Source of the DNA: Geosiphon pyriformis
Lineage: Eukaryota; Glomeromycota; Glomeromycetes; Archaeosporales; Geosiphonaceae
Direction: 5' to 3'
Assembly (NCBI GenBank): GCA_016748015.1
Contig: JAAOMT010000741.1
Location: 62,001 to 126,000, forward strand
Length of the DNA: 64,000 bases
Shown: one piece after another, positions 45,731 through 56,786 of the stretch
Layout of the letters: each line of letters starts with the position of its first letter
Position numbering within the stretch: position 1 is the first letter of the stretch
The notes under the pieces: generated by a model
Databases searched by the model: none
What the model was told of the DNA's origin: nothing
Seen by the model: only the letters and a program-made list of their open reading frames with translations
Position numbers and translations under genes: made by a program

Positions 45731-47235
45731 TTATATAAATTTATTAAATTATTTTTTTTACTATTTTTAAAATTGTAAAGCTTTTTATAATATTTGGTTT
45801 CAGTTTTGTTTTTATTATTGTTATTTTTTATAATATTTTTTTAAAAACTATAATAAATAATATTAAGTATTTTTGGTAAAATTTTTGATATTACATTAAA
45901 ATTTACTAAACAATAATAATATAATGTTATTTATTTTAAGTTTTATATACTTTTTAATATTGTTTTAAAAAAAACAATATTAAAATTTTTTTTATTAAAT
46001 TAAAAATTAATAAATCTTTTTTTAATTATATTGTTTTTAAAATTAACAAATTGGTTTTTTAAATATATAATTATATTTGTTTTATTTTTAATATTTTAAA
46101 AAAAATTTATATTTGATAAGATATTTTTGGTAATTAATATTATCTTAAATATTATTATTAAACAAAAAATAAACATAAAATTTTTTTATAATTATTATTA
46201 ATTAATATATATTATTATATTTTATTTTATTTATTATTTAACCAAATTATTAATTTAATTAATAATTTAATTTGTATAAATTCACAAATATAATTAATAT
46301 AATAATTAAATTATATAATATTCTAAACTTTATAATATTTAAAAATTTGTTAAAATGTTTAAAAAATTTAAAATAATTATTAATTTGCCAAAATATATAG
46401 TTAATTTTAAAAAGTTGTAAAATATTAACAATAAAACTTAAAATATTAAAATTAAAAATATATATATATATTTTTTAAAAAAATATTAATCTTTTAATTA
46501 ATTATTTTTTTATTATTATGTTTTAATAAAGTATAATTCAATTACTAATTATAATATATAATTTAATAATTTTACAAGTAATTATAATTTACATATTTTT
46601 TATATATAACTAATTATTTAAATTAATTAAGACTAAATTATTTTAAACAAATATTTTTTACATAAAAACAATTAAAATATGATTATTATTAATTATTTTA
46701 CTTATTTATTTGGCAGTATTATTTATATTAAACTTAATTTTAAAAGTTTAAAACTTTTAAAAAATTATTATTTAAATAAAAACTTTTCTATTAGAAAAAT
46801 TTATATTTTTATTATTTTTAATATTAATTTTTGTCTTTAATATATCACATTTTATATACAACTTAATTATTTTATTTTTAAAAATATTAATTAACTTTTT
46901 AATTATAACATATTTACTTTTTAATTTAATATATAAAACAAAAAAATATTAAATAATTTAATAATTAAAATAATTTAACTATTAAAATCAAAACAATTAG
47001 CAAAAATTTCAAAAAAGCCAATTTAAAATTATTTATAAAATTTATAACAGTAGTAATAATAAAAATAACCAAAAATACAATATTAAAAAAAGATTAATAA
47101 AACAAAAATTTTAATATAAAATTTAGTATTAATAAAACATAATTTAAAATTTTTAAAATTAAATACAAATTTAAATAAAAACTTAAAAAAAAACAAAGAT
47201 ATTTTATAATTTACAATTAAATAATTTAAATATTA
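45731..47235. other. extremely AT-rich region without recognisable genes
   Basis: Nearly pure A/T between LINE B and LINE C. 46960-47230 resembles 31310-31600. No ORF or RNA gene seen. Confidence 0.6.
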
Positions 47236-47393
47236 GTGTAACAAAAAAAACTTCTTTCTCTCTTACTTTTAAAAATCTTCAAAAAAGCACTTTTCTAAAA
47301 AAGAAGTTTTTTATTTTTTCTTGTTAGTATTTCACAATTTTTCTTTCTAATAACCCATTTTTCATAGATCTAGAGGCTGCTTCTAGTAGCAAC

Positions 47394-50090
47394 ATGTCTA
47401 AAAAGAGGGCATCAAAGAGTGTTTTTCATGGTCCTGCTGGTGGCTCCTTTTTACAGAAGAAGAAAGTTGTGCTTGGGAATGTCAAACACTTAGGTGATGA
47501 AAAGAATATCTCTTTGGACAAGTTTGAGCTTGGTAACAGTGTGTTCTCTGATGTGGATAGTGTGTTTGGTAATGAGGAAAGTGCTAAAATAACTGGCATT
47601 AATGTTGGGTCTCTTCTGGATTTAGCTGCCAACATTTCTAAAGCCAAGCATATTAATACTGATGCCATTTTTGGTTTACCTCTTGAATCTCCTAATTTTG
47701 TCATGGATAATGATGAAGATGTCTCTCTTTCTCCTTACCTTTTAATCTTTCTGAAAAAAAAATGGATTGACCTAAAAATTATTAAGACTCAGGTTGAGGT
47801 GTCTGCCAAAAAATCTTTTGCTCTTAATATCAATTTTAGTGCTGTGGAAGGAAAATCAGCAACAGCAAAAACCCAGTTAATTAGAAAAATTTTTTTATTA
47901 GTCAATGGTTTTGGGGGGGCCACTACCCCCTCAAAATTTGAAGGGATCATCTGATCTACTTTCACTTTAGAAAAAAGCATGGAAATAGCCACATCATTGG
48001 CCAGAGAAAAAGGGATTAACATAAACAGCAATCTCAAGAGACAAAGAGTTAATTCAGATCAGGCTGTGGTCATCAAAGAGATTCTCATGGATACACCAAA
48101 GAAAATGATCATCACTGCACTAGCCGAGTTTAGTGAAATTAAGTTGATCAAGATTCAATTAATTGGAATGTGGCAAAAAAACTGTGGTAGAGTTTGCTGA
48201 ATTGGACCAAACTGACTTGTTAGCCTCTAAGTAATCATTTATAATTGGTAAAAATTCTGTGTACTGTTACAGTTGATTATTTGGGGTCTCAGATCAAATA
48301 TCAAACCCGTAACTTGGTGCTCAAAACTACTCGTATTATTGATAATATCTTTAAGTGGTTGGTATCTAAAGATTTTCCAAATGAGTCCTTTGTATAATAA
48401 ACAGAGATTCAATAGTTGTTTTATTTGTAGCTTCCCAAACTTGCAAGTCTGTCAATTTTTTTCTCGGCTTGGTGGCTGGCAATCCTCTGGTAAGTAATTT
48501 GTATTCTCTGTATATGTTCTACCCACTTGCAGGGGTCTTTTACCAGGCAATTCTTGACATCAGTAATTAGCACTTTTAATCAATTGGTTAGTGCACAATA
48601 ACAAAATCACAGAAAATAAAGAAATATAAAGAAATAAGCCAAGGCAATTGGTAGATTAGTATCTTGTCAATAGCCGTGATCAAGAGCTATTGTTTCAGTG
48701 AGGTTAAGTACGGATTATTATCAACATGAGATGTTAATAATAGAAAGAGTTTTTGTAGTATAGAATAATTATTTATTGGATGATTGTGTTTTTAGACTAA
48801 GGATTCTGTGGTATCGATTTTGTCTTTTCTGCTTTTAACACTACTGTTATATATACATATTTGAGATTCCTCAATTCTTCAATTCCTTGTGACAGGAATT
48901 CTGCAATTCCTGGAATCCTGCAATTCCTTTAAGAGAAATTCTGGAATTCTGGAATCCTGCAATTCCTCATATGAGAATTCTGAAATTCCTGGAATCCTGC
49001 AATTCCTCTGAGAGGAATCCTGGAATTCCATATTTACTATGTCTACCTCTGATTGGCTAATTTATATGCTAATATACTTCTTATATTCTATGAGTAACAG
49101 TGTATAGTCAAAGCAGTGAGAGACCATAAGACTTAGACATTAAGGGATTAGTTCAGAGCACTTTTGTTTACTTTGCCGGTAAAAATGACAGCACATGATC
49201 TTGGAAATCTTCTGGAAAAAGCTGGTGGGAAAACTTGCATCATAAACAGATTACTAGAAACTGGTAATAGAATTTGCTGTGCAATAGTTGGTTTTGAATA
49301 TGATGATGATCTGGAATCTGCCTTTTATACGGAGCTGATTCTTGGTAGTGTTAAACTTTTTTGGGCAAGAATGGATTTGGTTTGATGTAAGAGATGTGAA
49401 AAAGTTGGCCATTTTGCTTTGGAGTGTGATGCACCAATTGTGTCTATTTCTAGGCCTTCAAAAACATTTAAGAGGGTTGCATTTAATGAACATTATCTTT
49501 AGTTGACAAGGTTGTATGAAAAAAAAAGTGTTCTAATATCTCGTCCTACTGTCTTTGATGACAAATCCTGGGCCCAAGTGGTCTTGCCTGTTGGTTCCTC
49601 TGATAGTTTTTATTTTGCTTCTGGTTCTGGTTTCTCTTTCTCTAGCAACTCAGATTTGAATGATGGTCTTCCTCCAGTCTCAGTTGACAATTCATCTCTG
49701 AATGCTCATTTGGGCTCTTTGGAACAATCTTTAGAGTTATTAGCTAACCAAGTGTCTGGTATTCTGTGCAAACTCAGCAAAATGGAATTGGTACAATGAG
49801 CTCCATCTCCTTCCTCTAAGGTTTCAGCTACCTTGGTTGCTGCTGAAGGAAATTCAGCTTTAGATATGGTTGTGGATGGTTCGGAGGTAGTGCTCTCACC
49901 CCCTTTTTCTATCTTCTCTAGCATTTCAGCCTTGAGTTAGAGTAGTTCAAGAATCTTAATGACCAAGATTGGCAGTTTAGAATCCAAGTTGGTAGCTCTT
50001 AAGGCTTTTGTAGGTTCAGTTTTGACAAAATTAGATCATTTGTGTGCGAATTTGGGTCTTTTACTATTCTTTTCATTCCAATGAGTGGTT
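47394..50090 (+). pseudogene. ORF1 of LINE C (RRM and CCHC; interrupted by solo LTR)
   Basis: ATG at 47394 opens a 186-residue piece (MSKKRASKSVFHG). After a stop, 47979-48200 carries an RRM-like segment (AVVIKEILMDTPKKMIITAL). Beyond the LTR, 49164-49385 follows with GGKTCIINRLLETGNRI. 49388-49429 encodes an intact knuckle CKRCEKVGHFALEC. 49503-49799 is a Ser/Phe-rich tail. With the LTR and one 4-bp duplication removed the frame joins (NSVYIVKAV). The product would bind LINE RNA. Several stops remain. Confidence 0.85.
48265..49099 (-). mobile_element. solo LTR, family B, inside LINE C ORF1
   Basis: From TGTTACAGTTGA to GAGTAACA, 835 bp. Frame restoration needs loss of exactly 4 bp, but the flanking copies have diverged (GTAC and GTGT). 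TATATATA is at 48848-48855, GGAATTCC-type repeats at about 48890-49030, and the stem-loop CAATAGC...GCTATTG at about 48669. Confidence 0.88.
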
Positions 50091-50097
50091 TGATATA

Positions 50098-50316
50098 GAA
50101 GATAGCTATGTGTAATGTTTGGAACATCAATGTTCCTGCCAAACAGGATGATGTTATTCATTGGCACAAAGAATCAGTTAATATGGTGTCTATAGTAATG
50201 AAGACAAAATTAAAGCCCAGCATTAGGCCATGAATTATGAACAAGTTTGAAGGTGTATGCATTTTTACATCTGGTCTGAACAGTGGGTTTCTTAGAACTG
50301 ATGTGGCATTAATTAT
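50098..50316 (+). pseudogene. ORF2 start of LINE C (endonuclease, truncated by element 3)
   Basis: Reads MCNVWNINVPAKQDDVIHW, then KTKLKPSIRP, a stop, and MNKFEGVCIFTSGLNSGF, matching the endonuclease start of LINE A. It ends at the LTR of element 3. Confidence 0.8.
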
Positions 50317-51180
50317 TGTTACAGATAACTATGTTGGATTAGATAACAAATCTGTAACTTGGTGCTCAAATCTAGTTGCAGTTGATAGTGATCTGAAGAT
50401 TTGTGTCTGAAAGATTTGTATCCAAAGGGTTTGGTTGAGTTTTTTGTATAATAGACAGAGATTCAATGGTAATAGTTTTATCTGTAGTTTCTCGAAACTG
50501 CAGTTTTGTCAATTTCTTTCTTAGCTTGATGGCTGGTATTCCTCTTGGTAAACTATCCTCAATTGAGTGTTCTACCCTTATTTCTGGGTCTTTTACCAGT
50601 CACATTTATTCTGACATCAGTACCTTGCACGTTAATCCTCAATAGAATTAATAAACAACAATAAAATCAAAGCAAAAAATAAAGAAAAGAAAAGAAAATA
50701 AAGAAAGAAAAGAAATAAGTCAAGGCAATTTGCAAGTTAGTATTCCATCAATAGCCATGATTAAGAGCTATTGTTCCAGTATGGTTAAGTATCAATTACT
50801 ATCAACATGAAGTGTTGATAATGGCAGCAGGTTTAAGATAACAAACAGTTATTTATTTGTGGTTTGGAAAGTTGTCTAGATGAAATTTAAACTGAGAGGT
50901 CTGTCTTTTTAGCTTCTAATCTTACTGCTATATATATATAATTGAGATTCCTCAATTCTTCAATTTTTCACAACAGGAATTCTGAGATTCCTGGAATCCT
51001 ACAATTTTTTTAAAAGGAATTCTGGAATTCTGGAATCCTGCGATTTCTTGTGAGAATTCTGGAATTCCTGGAATCCTGCAATTCCTGAGAGAAATCCTGG
51101 AATTCCACATTTTACTACGTCTACTTCTGATTGGCTAATAACTATGCTAATATATATTCTCTATATTTTTATGAGTAATA
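50317..51180 (-). repeat. 3' LTR of element 3, family B
   Basis: Begins TGTTACAGATAA and ends GTAATA. It has the TATA run (50929-50940), GGAATTCC-type array (about 50950-51110) and both stem-loops (about 50750-50820). A polypurine tract (minus AAAAGGAGGGAATAA) adjoins its inner end. Confidence 0.88.
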
Positions 51181-52451
51181 TTATTCCCTCCTTTTAATAT
51201 TAAGCTCTGTTGAAATCTAACTCTGTTAATTCTCTTTTTTGAAGTATTTCTTGAATTTCATTTTTGAGAATTACTTGTGTTATTTAAGTCTGTAATTTTT
51301 CAAATTGAGTGTTGGTAATCTTTCCTAATTGATTACTGGTAACCGTGTCCATTGCTTTGTTGAGTAAAATTTCTGGTCAATCTTGAAATACTGTGTATAT
51401 TCGGTATATGGCTCGGGCCTGTATGGATAAGTTGTTCTTTTCCACAAAATGTTCTAATTGTTGTAATATTCTGGTATCAAATAATCGCTTTGTTTTATCC
51501 GTTGTTACTCATAGAAATATAGAGAATATATATTAGCATAGTTATTAGCCAATCAGAAGTAGATGTAGTAAAATGTGGAATTCCAGAATTCCTCAGAGGA
51601 ATTACAGGATTCCAAGAATTCCAAGAATTCCAGGATTCCTGTCATGAAGAATCAAGGAATTGAGGAATCTCAATTATGTATATATAGTGAGAATGTTAGA
51701 AGCAGAAAAAACAGACTTTTCAGTTTAGATTTGATCTAGACAACTTTCCAAACCACAATAAAATAACTATTTGTTATTTTAATTTATTTCTACTGTTAAC
51801 ACTTCATGTTGATAGTCTTTGATACTTAACTACACTTAAACAATAGCTCTTGATCATGGCTATTAATGGGATACTAACTTGTAATTGTATTTCAGCCAAA
51901 TTTCATTTTCTCTTTATTTCTTTTATTTTATTTTCTTTTCTCTTCTGTTTTGTTTGATTTTATTGTTGTGCACTAATTGATTAAAGAAAGTGCTAGATTA
52001 TTGATGTCAAAGATTGCCTGGTAAAAGACTCCTGTGAGAGGGTAAGACACATACAGTAGATACGGAATACTTACCAGAGGATTGCTGGCCACCAAGCCGA
52101 GAGAAAAATTGACAAAACTGCAGTTTTGGGAAGCTACGAATAAAACTATTACCATTGAATCTCTGTTCATTATACAAAGAACTCAACCAAAACCTTTAGA
52201 TACAAAACCTTCAGGTCATCAACAATGAGAATAACTTTTGAGCACCAAGTTACAGGTTTGTTATTTGATTTAAGACCCCAAGTAATTACTTGTAACACTG
52301 TATATAGATTCTGGATATTCACATGTTGTCCCAAGTAAAAATAACAATAGTTTCTTGGAAATTATTGTATCCACCAATTCCAAGTTTTTTTAGTTAACTT
52401 TTGGTATAGTGACTCTTTTGTCGACTCTTTTATTGCTAATTTTACTTTTAC
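51181..52451 (-). pseudogene. Pol C-terminal region of element 3, split by a solo LTR
   Basis: 51500-51200 gives the same C-terminal region as element 2 (LEHFVEKNNLSIQARAIYRI). 52451-52298 gives the upstream part (WIQ, then NYCYF and LGQHVNIQ in frames with stops). The solo LTR lies between them. Function unknown. Confidence 0.7.
51503..52297 (+). mobile_element. inverted solo LTR, family B, inside element 3
   Basis: The reverse complement of the other family B LTRs: TGTTACTCATAG to ACTTGTAACA, 795 bp. Flanks CCGT (51499-51502) and CTGT (52298-52301) form a 4-bp target duplication with one C-to-T change, checked against the uninterrupted site in element 4. The GGAATTCC-type array is at about 51577-51655 and the TATA box at 51679-51686, in plus sense. 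Confidence 0.88.
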
Positions 52452-52936
52452 TGTTACAGGTAGTGTCTTAAGGATTCTGAGTGAATAACAACCCATAACT
52501 TGGTGCTTAAAGCAATTAGTGTGAATGATAATCTGAAGGTGTTTTATCTGAAGGTTTTTCAATTGAGTTCTTTGTATAATGGACAGAGATTCAATGGTAA
52601 CAGTTTATCAGTAGTTTCTTGAAATCATAGTTTTGTTGATTGCTTACTCAGCTTGATGGTTGATGATTCTCCTGGTACAATATTCTCCGTAAGTGTATAC
52701 CAGTGCTGTTTTCTAACATCAGTTTCTCCGTAAGTCTTCTAAGAGTAAGTATTGTTAAGCAAGTTTATTCCTTTGTAAGTCCTCCAAGAGTAAGTAATTT
52801 TTAAGTAAGTTTTATTCCTCTGTAAGTCCTCCAAGAGTAAATCCTTTAATCAAGTTAGTAGACAACAAATAAAATAAAGAAAGATAAAAGAGAAAATAAG
52901 AAATAAGCCAAGGTGATTTGCAAGTTAGTATCCTGT

Positions 52937-53009
52937 CAATAGCCATGATTAAGAGCTATTGTTCCAGTATAGTTAAGTATTAGTTACTATCAACATAAAG
53001 TGTTAATAG
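52937..53009 (-). promoter_or_regulatory. paired stem-loops in LTR leader of element 4
   Basis: CAATAGC (52937-52943) pairs perfectly with GCTATTG (52955-52961). CTATCAACA (52987-52995) pairs with TGTTAATAG (53001-53009) with one mismatch. Same pair as in element 2. Confidence 0.6.
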
Positions 53010-53144
53010 TGAAGAATAAATTTGATATAGTGAATAATTATTTATTTGAGGATTGTGATAACTAGGCTAGGAATTCTTGATGTTAATTCTGTCTTTTCTG
53101 CTTCCAACACTACTGCTATATATACATATTTGAGATTTCTCAAT

Positions 53145-53297
53145 TTCTCAATTCTTTGTGACAGGAATTCTGGAATTCCTGAAATCCTGTAATTCTTGAT
53201 AAAAAGAATCCTGGAATTCTGGAATCCTGTGATTTCTTGTTGGAGAATTCTGAAATTCCTGGAATTCTGCAATTCCTCTGAGAAGAATCTTGGAATT
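53145..53297 (-). repeat. GGAATTCC-type array in family B LTR
   Basis: About four loosely repeated units of GGAATTCCTGGAATCCTG type, roughly 40 bp apart, rich in the palindrome GGAATTCC and its variants. They lie upstream, in sense, of the TATA box at 53117. Equivalent arrays are at 48890-49030, 50950-51110, 51577-51655 and 62390-62540. Confidence 0.85.
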
Positions 53298-53389
53298 TCA
53301 CCTTTACTATGTCTACATCTGATTGGCTAATATCTATTGACTAATACTACTATATTTTCTATATTCTATGAGTAACATTATTCTCTTCT

Positions 53390-54240
53390 TTTAATATTGA
53401 GCTCCATTAAAATCTAATTCTTTTAATTCCCTTTCTTGAATTATTTCTTGAACTTTTTTTTTGAGTATTACTTGTATTATTTTAGTTTGTAGTTCTTCGA
53501 ATTGAACATTGATTATTTTTCCCAATTGATTACTTGTAACTGTATCCATTGCTGTGTTGAGTAAGATTTCTGGTTGGTCTTGAAATCCTATATATAGCCG
53601 GTAAATGGCTTAAGCTTGTGTGATTAGATTGTTCTTTCCCATAAATTGTTCTAGTTGTTTCAGTATTGTTGTGTTGAATAACTGTTTTGTTTTGTCGGTG
53701 TACAAATTCTGGATATTTACATGTTGTCCCAAGTGGAAATGACAATAGTTTTTCGAAAATTGTTGTATCCATCAAGTCCAAGTTTCTCTGGTAAGTTCTT
53801 GGTGTAATCTGACTATTTGTTGTTCTTTTATGGCCAATTTTATCTTGGTCATAATCTTGTCAACAACATTTTCAAGTCTTTTCTGTGCTTTGTTTTGTGA
53901 TATCTTTGCCATGTTTTTGTAACAAATGGTTTGTTGATTGATTGTAATTTCTATCTCCTGGTGTTGGATTAATTGAAAAATTTGTTGGGCTAGTGAATGG
54001 ATATTGTCCATAATTTCTATTTTTCTGATTTCTTCTGTCACGTTGACCATGTTCTTATATATTCTTTTGTCAATCAATTAGATGTGTTGTTGTCAATGAT
54101 AATGATTGGTTTCAGATCTCGTGGAATCTCATCTAATTGGACTAGTATTCTCTGTACTCCTAATTGTGGAATATTACTGGTGGATGATAATATTATATAG
54201 TGGTATAGTTTTAGTTAATTTTCATGTGCTGCTTTGGTCA
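53390..54240 (-). pseudogene. Pol C-terminal region of element 4
   Basis: Pieces 54077-53772 and 53781-53530 and their frame shifts give the same region as element 2, including DKTKQLFNTTILKQLEQF. The upstream part is helical and charged (RKIEIMDNIHSLAQQIFQLI). No known domain is recognised. Confidence 0.6.
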
Positions 54241-55243
54241 AGATTTTGTTATTCAATCTTAATTTGTAAGCTCCATTTCCTAGAATTTCTTCTATGTGAA
54301 ATGGTTTGTCCTATTTGGGGTCAAATTTTCCACTCCATTGTTTTTCTGCTTTGGTACAATGTAGTAGTACTTTGTCTCCAATCTTGAATTCAACTGGTTT
54401 ATCTGGTAGTTGGTTATCATGTCTTTTTTTTTGTTTCTCTTGTGATCTTTGTATGTTATCAGCTGCTTTTTGTCATTTGTTTTCTAATGTTTTCATTAAG
54501 TCATATGTTTTTTTCAACAATGTGTTTTTAAAATTTTCTTCTGTTATTGGTTCGGTTGGGTATGTGCTGACTTCTATTTCCACTGGTAGTGTTGCTGTTC
54601 TACCATATACTAATTTAAATATTGCTTGTGTAGTATTTTGCTTCATTGTCTGATAAGCAAATAGTACTAATAGTATCAACAAATCCCAATTGTTCTGGTT
54701 TTCTTGGCTGAGCTTAGCTATTGCTTTACACAATATTCTATTGAATCTTTCGACTAATCTGTTGGTTTGTGGATGGTATAGTAATAATAGTGGTCTCTTA
54801 ATTCCGAATCTTTGGCTCAATTCTGTTAATGTTCTGTTCACAAAATAAGTTCCTTGGTCTAATAATAATTCCTTTGAACATTCATGTCGACAAATTAAAT
54901 CTTGATGAACGAATTCAGTAATGGATTCTGCATCTGCTCTTTGAATTGCTTTTGCCTTTGGCCATTTAGTAAGATAGTCCATGGCTACTGCTATGTACCT
55001 GTTTCCTCTGCTGGTGATTGTTAATGGTCTGATTAAATCAATTTCAATATGGTCGAATGGTTGTTCTACTTTGATTGGTCTTAATGGTTCACTAGGTTTT
55101 GTTCCTCCTCTTTGCTGACAAGCATCACAATTTTGAACATATTGAATAATGTCTGGATATATTGATGGCCAATAGTATCTTTTTCTGGTTCTTTCCATGG
55201 TTGTTTCTTTGTAAAAGTGTCCTGCTGTTGGATTTGAGTGCAT
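54241..55243 (-). pseudogene. integrase of element 4 (256-residue open core)
   Basis: 55243-54473 is open from the zinc domain (HSNPTAGHFYKETT, then CDACQQRG) through the whole DDE core: IEIDLIRPLT, LLLDQGTYF and NRLVERFNRIL hold the three catalytic residues. It is the only integrase here with an uninterrupted core. About 54470-54241 continues with the basic post-integrase module (FKIGDKVLLH, then a TAG in place of Trp as in element 2). Upstream frames towards RNase H are broken. Confidence 0.85.
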
Positions 55244-55499
55244 GTTGAATAATATTGTCTCCTTTTCTGGCTCTGTAATTACTCTGGTTGGTTGCTTTAG
55301 ATCTCTTCTATTTTTCCAATAAAGTATATTTTGGTAAGTGATAAAATATTTTGATTGTTGTTTAATACTCTTTCATTCTGTTTGAGATAAATTCTCCTTG
55401 AACTATTGAGTGTTTATATAATGTTGCAGTTGTTGATATTTTTGTATGTTCATCTTTTTGTTATATTTTTGGGTTGAAATGTTTTTAGATTTGTTTCAT

Positions 55500-55940
55500 T
55501 CATGACAGACCGTCAGCATTTCTATTGTCTTTTTCCTTTTTATAATGTATAGTATAATTATATGGTGCAAGTACCATTTTCCATCTTGACTGTCTTCCAT
55601 CTCCAAATTCTTGTTTTTGAAGTAATGTTAATCCTTTGTGATCTGTGTATATTTCAAACTTCTGGCTCAAGTATTTTTTCTATTTCATGACTGCTCAGTA
55701 TATCGCTAAGTGTTCTTGTTCTGGTGTTTTATAGTTCTTTTTGGCTGGTGTTAAATCTCTGCTGGCATATGCTACTGGATGTTCTCTGCTGTCTGGTTCT
55801 CTCTAAAATAGCACTGCTCCTAATGCATGGCCAGATGCATCAGTGGTAATAATGAATGGTTTACTGTAATCTGGATAGATCAGTACTGGAGCTTAAATGA
55901 GCTTTTTTTTCAGAACATCAAAAGCTTCTTGTTGACTTTC
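55500..55940 (-). pseudogene. RNase H domain of element 4 (broken)
   Basis: Frames give FIITTDASGHALGAVL, VAYASRDLTPAKKNYKTPEQEHLAIY and IYTDHKGL, the three acidic positions of RNase H, but with at least three in-frame stops, including TAG or TGA codons at conserved Trp and Gln positions. Confidence 0.78.
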
Positions 55941-55943
55941 TGT

Positions 55944-56786
55944 TTATTCATATTTTGTATTCTTGGTTTGCAGTTGGTTGAGTGGCTGCACTATCCTGGA
56001 AAAGTTCTTGATAAAACGTCGATAGTAGCTGGCAAATCCCAAAAATGATTTCAGTTCTGTTATATTGGTCAGCACTGGAAAGTTCTTTACTATCTCTATT
56101 TTCTCTGAATCCATTTTGATGCCGTCTTTGCTGACTATGTGTTCCAAGAATTTTAGTTCTGTCTTGCCGAAAAAACACTTTGTTGTATTTAACTTTAGTC
56201 CTGCTCTTCTTAGTTTTTCAAACACTTGTTGAAGATGATGAAGATGATTATCAAATGTTTTTGAGGATACATTGATGTTTTCTAAGTATACAACTACTGA
56301 TTTCTACAATAAGCCAGTATAAACAATTTTCATTAGTCATTGGAAAGTTGCTGGGGCATTAGTTAAGCCGAATGGCATTACTTCAAATTTGAAATTCCTT
56401 TCCCTTATGGTGAATGCCATTTTCTCTTTGTCAACTGGATCTATGGCTACTTGCCAGTAACCACTGTTCAGGTCTAATATTGAAAACCATTTGTTTCCAC
56501 TAAAAGTGTCAAATAATTCTTGGATCCGTGGAGTGGGGTAGCTATTTCCACAAGTTATTCCATTGAGTTTTCTATAATCCACACAAAAGCAAATTTTCCC
56601 ATTCTTTTTCCAGACGAGTACTACTGGTGATGACCATGGGCTTATTGATGGCTGAATTAGCCCGTTGTCAAACATTTGGTTTATCTCTTGACAGATAATC
56701 TCATGGCTAGCTGGTGGTATTCTGTATGTTCTTTGTTTAATTGGCATTGCATTTTCAGTCTTGATCTGATGCTGGATGATGTCCAT
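55944..56786 (-). pseudogene. reverse transcriptase of element 4, catalytic box lost
   Basis: 56786-56337 has QHQIKTENAMPIKQRTYR, LVWKKNGKICFCVDYRKLNG, LDLNSGYWQVAIDP and MPFGLTNAPATFQ. The catalytic box, at about 56290, reads YLEN instead of YLDD. 56225-55944 gives CFFGKTELKFLEHIVSKDG and FLGFASYYRRFIKNFSRI. A frame break lies between the pieces. Confidence 0.88.

Larger units (their letters stand above)
47236..50316 (+). mobile_element. LINE C: non-LTR retrotransposon, cut by element 3
   Basis: Starts with a leader matching that upstream of ORF1 in LINE A, then ORF1 (47394 to about 50090) and the first 70 or so codons of ORF2 endonuclease. At 50317 an LTR (element 3) interrupts. A solo LTR lies inside ORF1 (48265-49099). 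This is the best preserved LINE ORF1 of the window. Confidence 0.88.
52452..53377 (-). repeat. left (3') LTR of element 4, family B
   Basis: From TGTTACAGGTAG to GAGTAACA. It contains three tandem copies of a 45-47-bp unit with GTAAGTCYTCCAAGAGTAA (starts at 52730, 52775 and 52822), two stem-loops (52937-53009), TATATATA (53117-53124) and the GGAATTCC-type array (53145-53297). Visible differences from the right LTR are almost all transitions. Confidence 0.92.

Noticed and set aside
45731-47235. Possible centromeric or mitochondrial insert because of extreme A/T
   Set aside because: No mitochondrial gene fragment or higher-order satellite is visible; old decayed repeat is simpler.
51181-54240. 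Chromodomain at the Pol C-terminus
   Set aside because: No aromatic-cage pattern or typical chromodomain spacing was found in any of three copies.
54473-55243. Stand-alone host integrase-like gene
   Set aside because: It is in register with RT and RNase H inside element 4 and is flanked by its LTRs; simply the best preserved domain.
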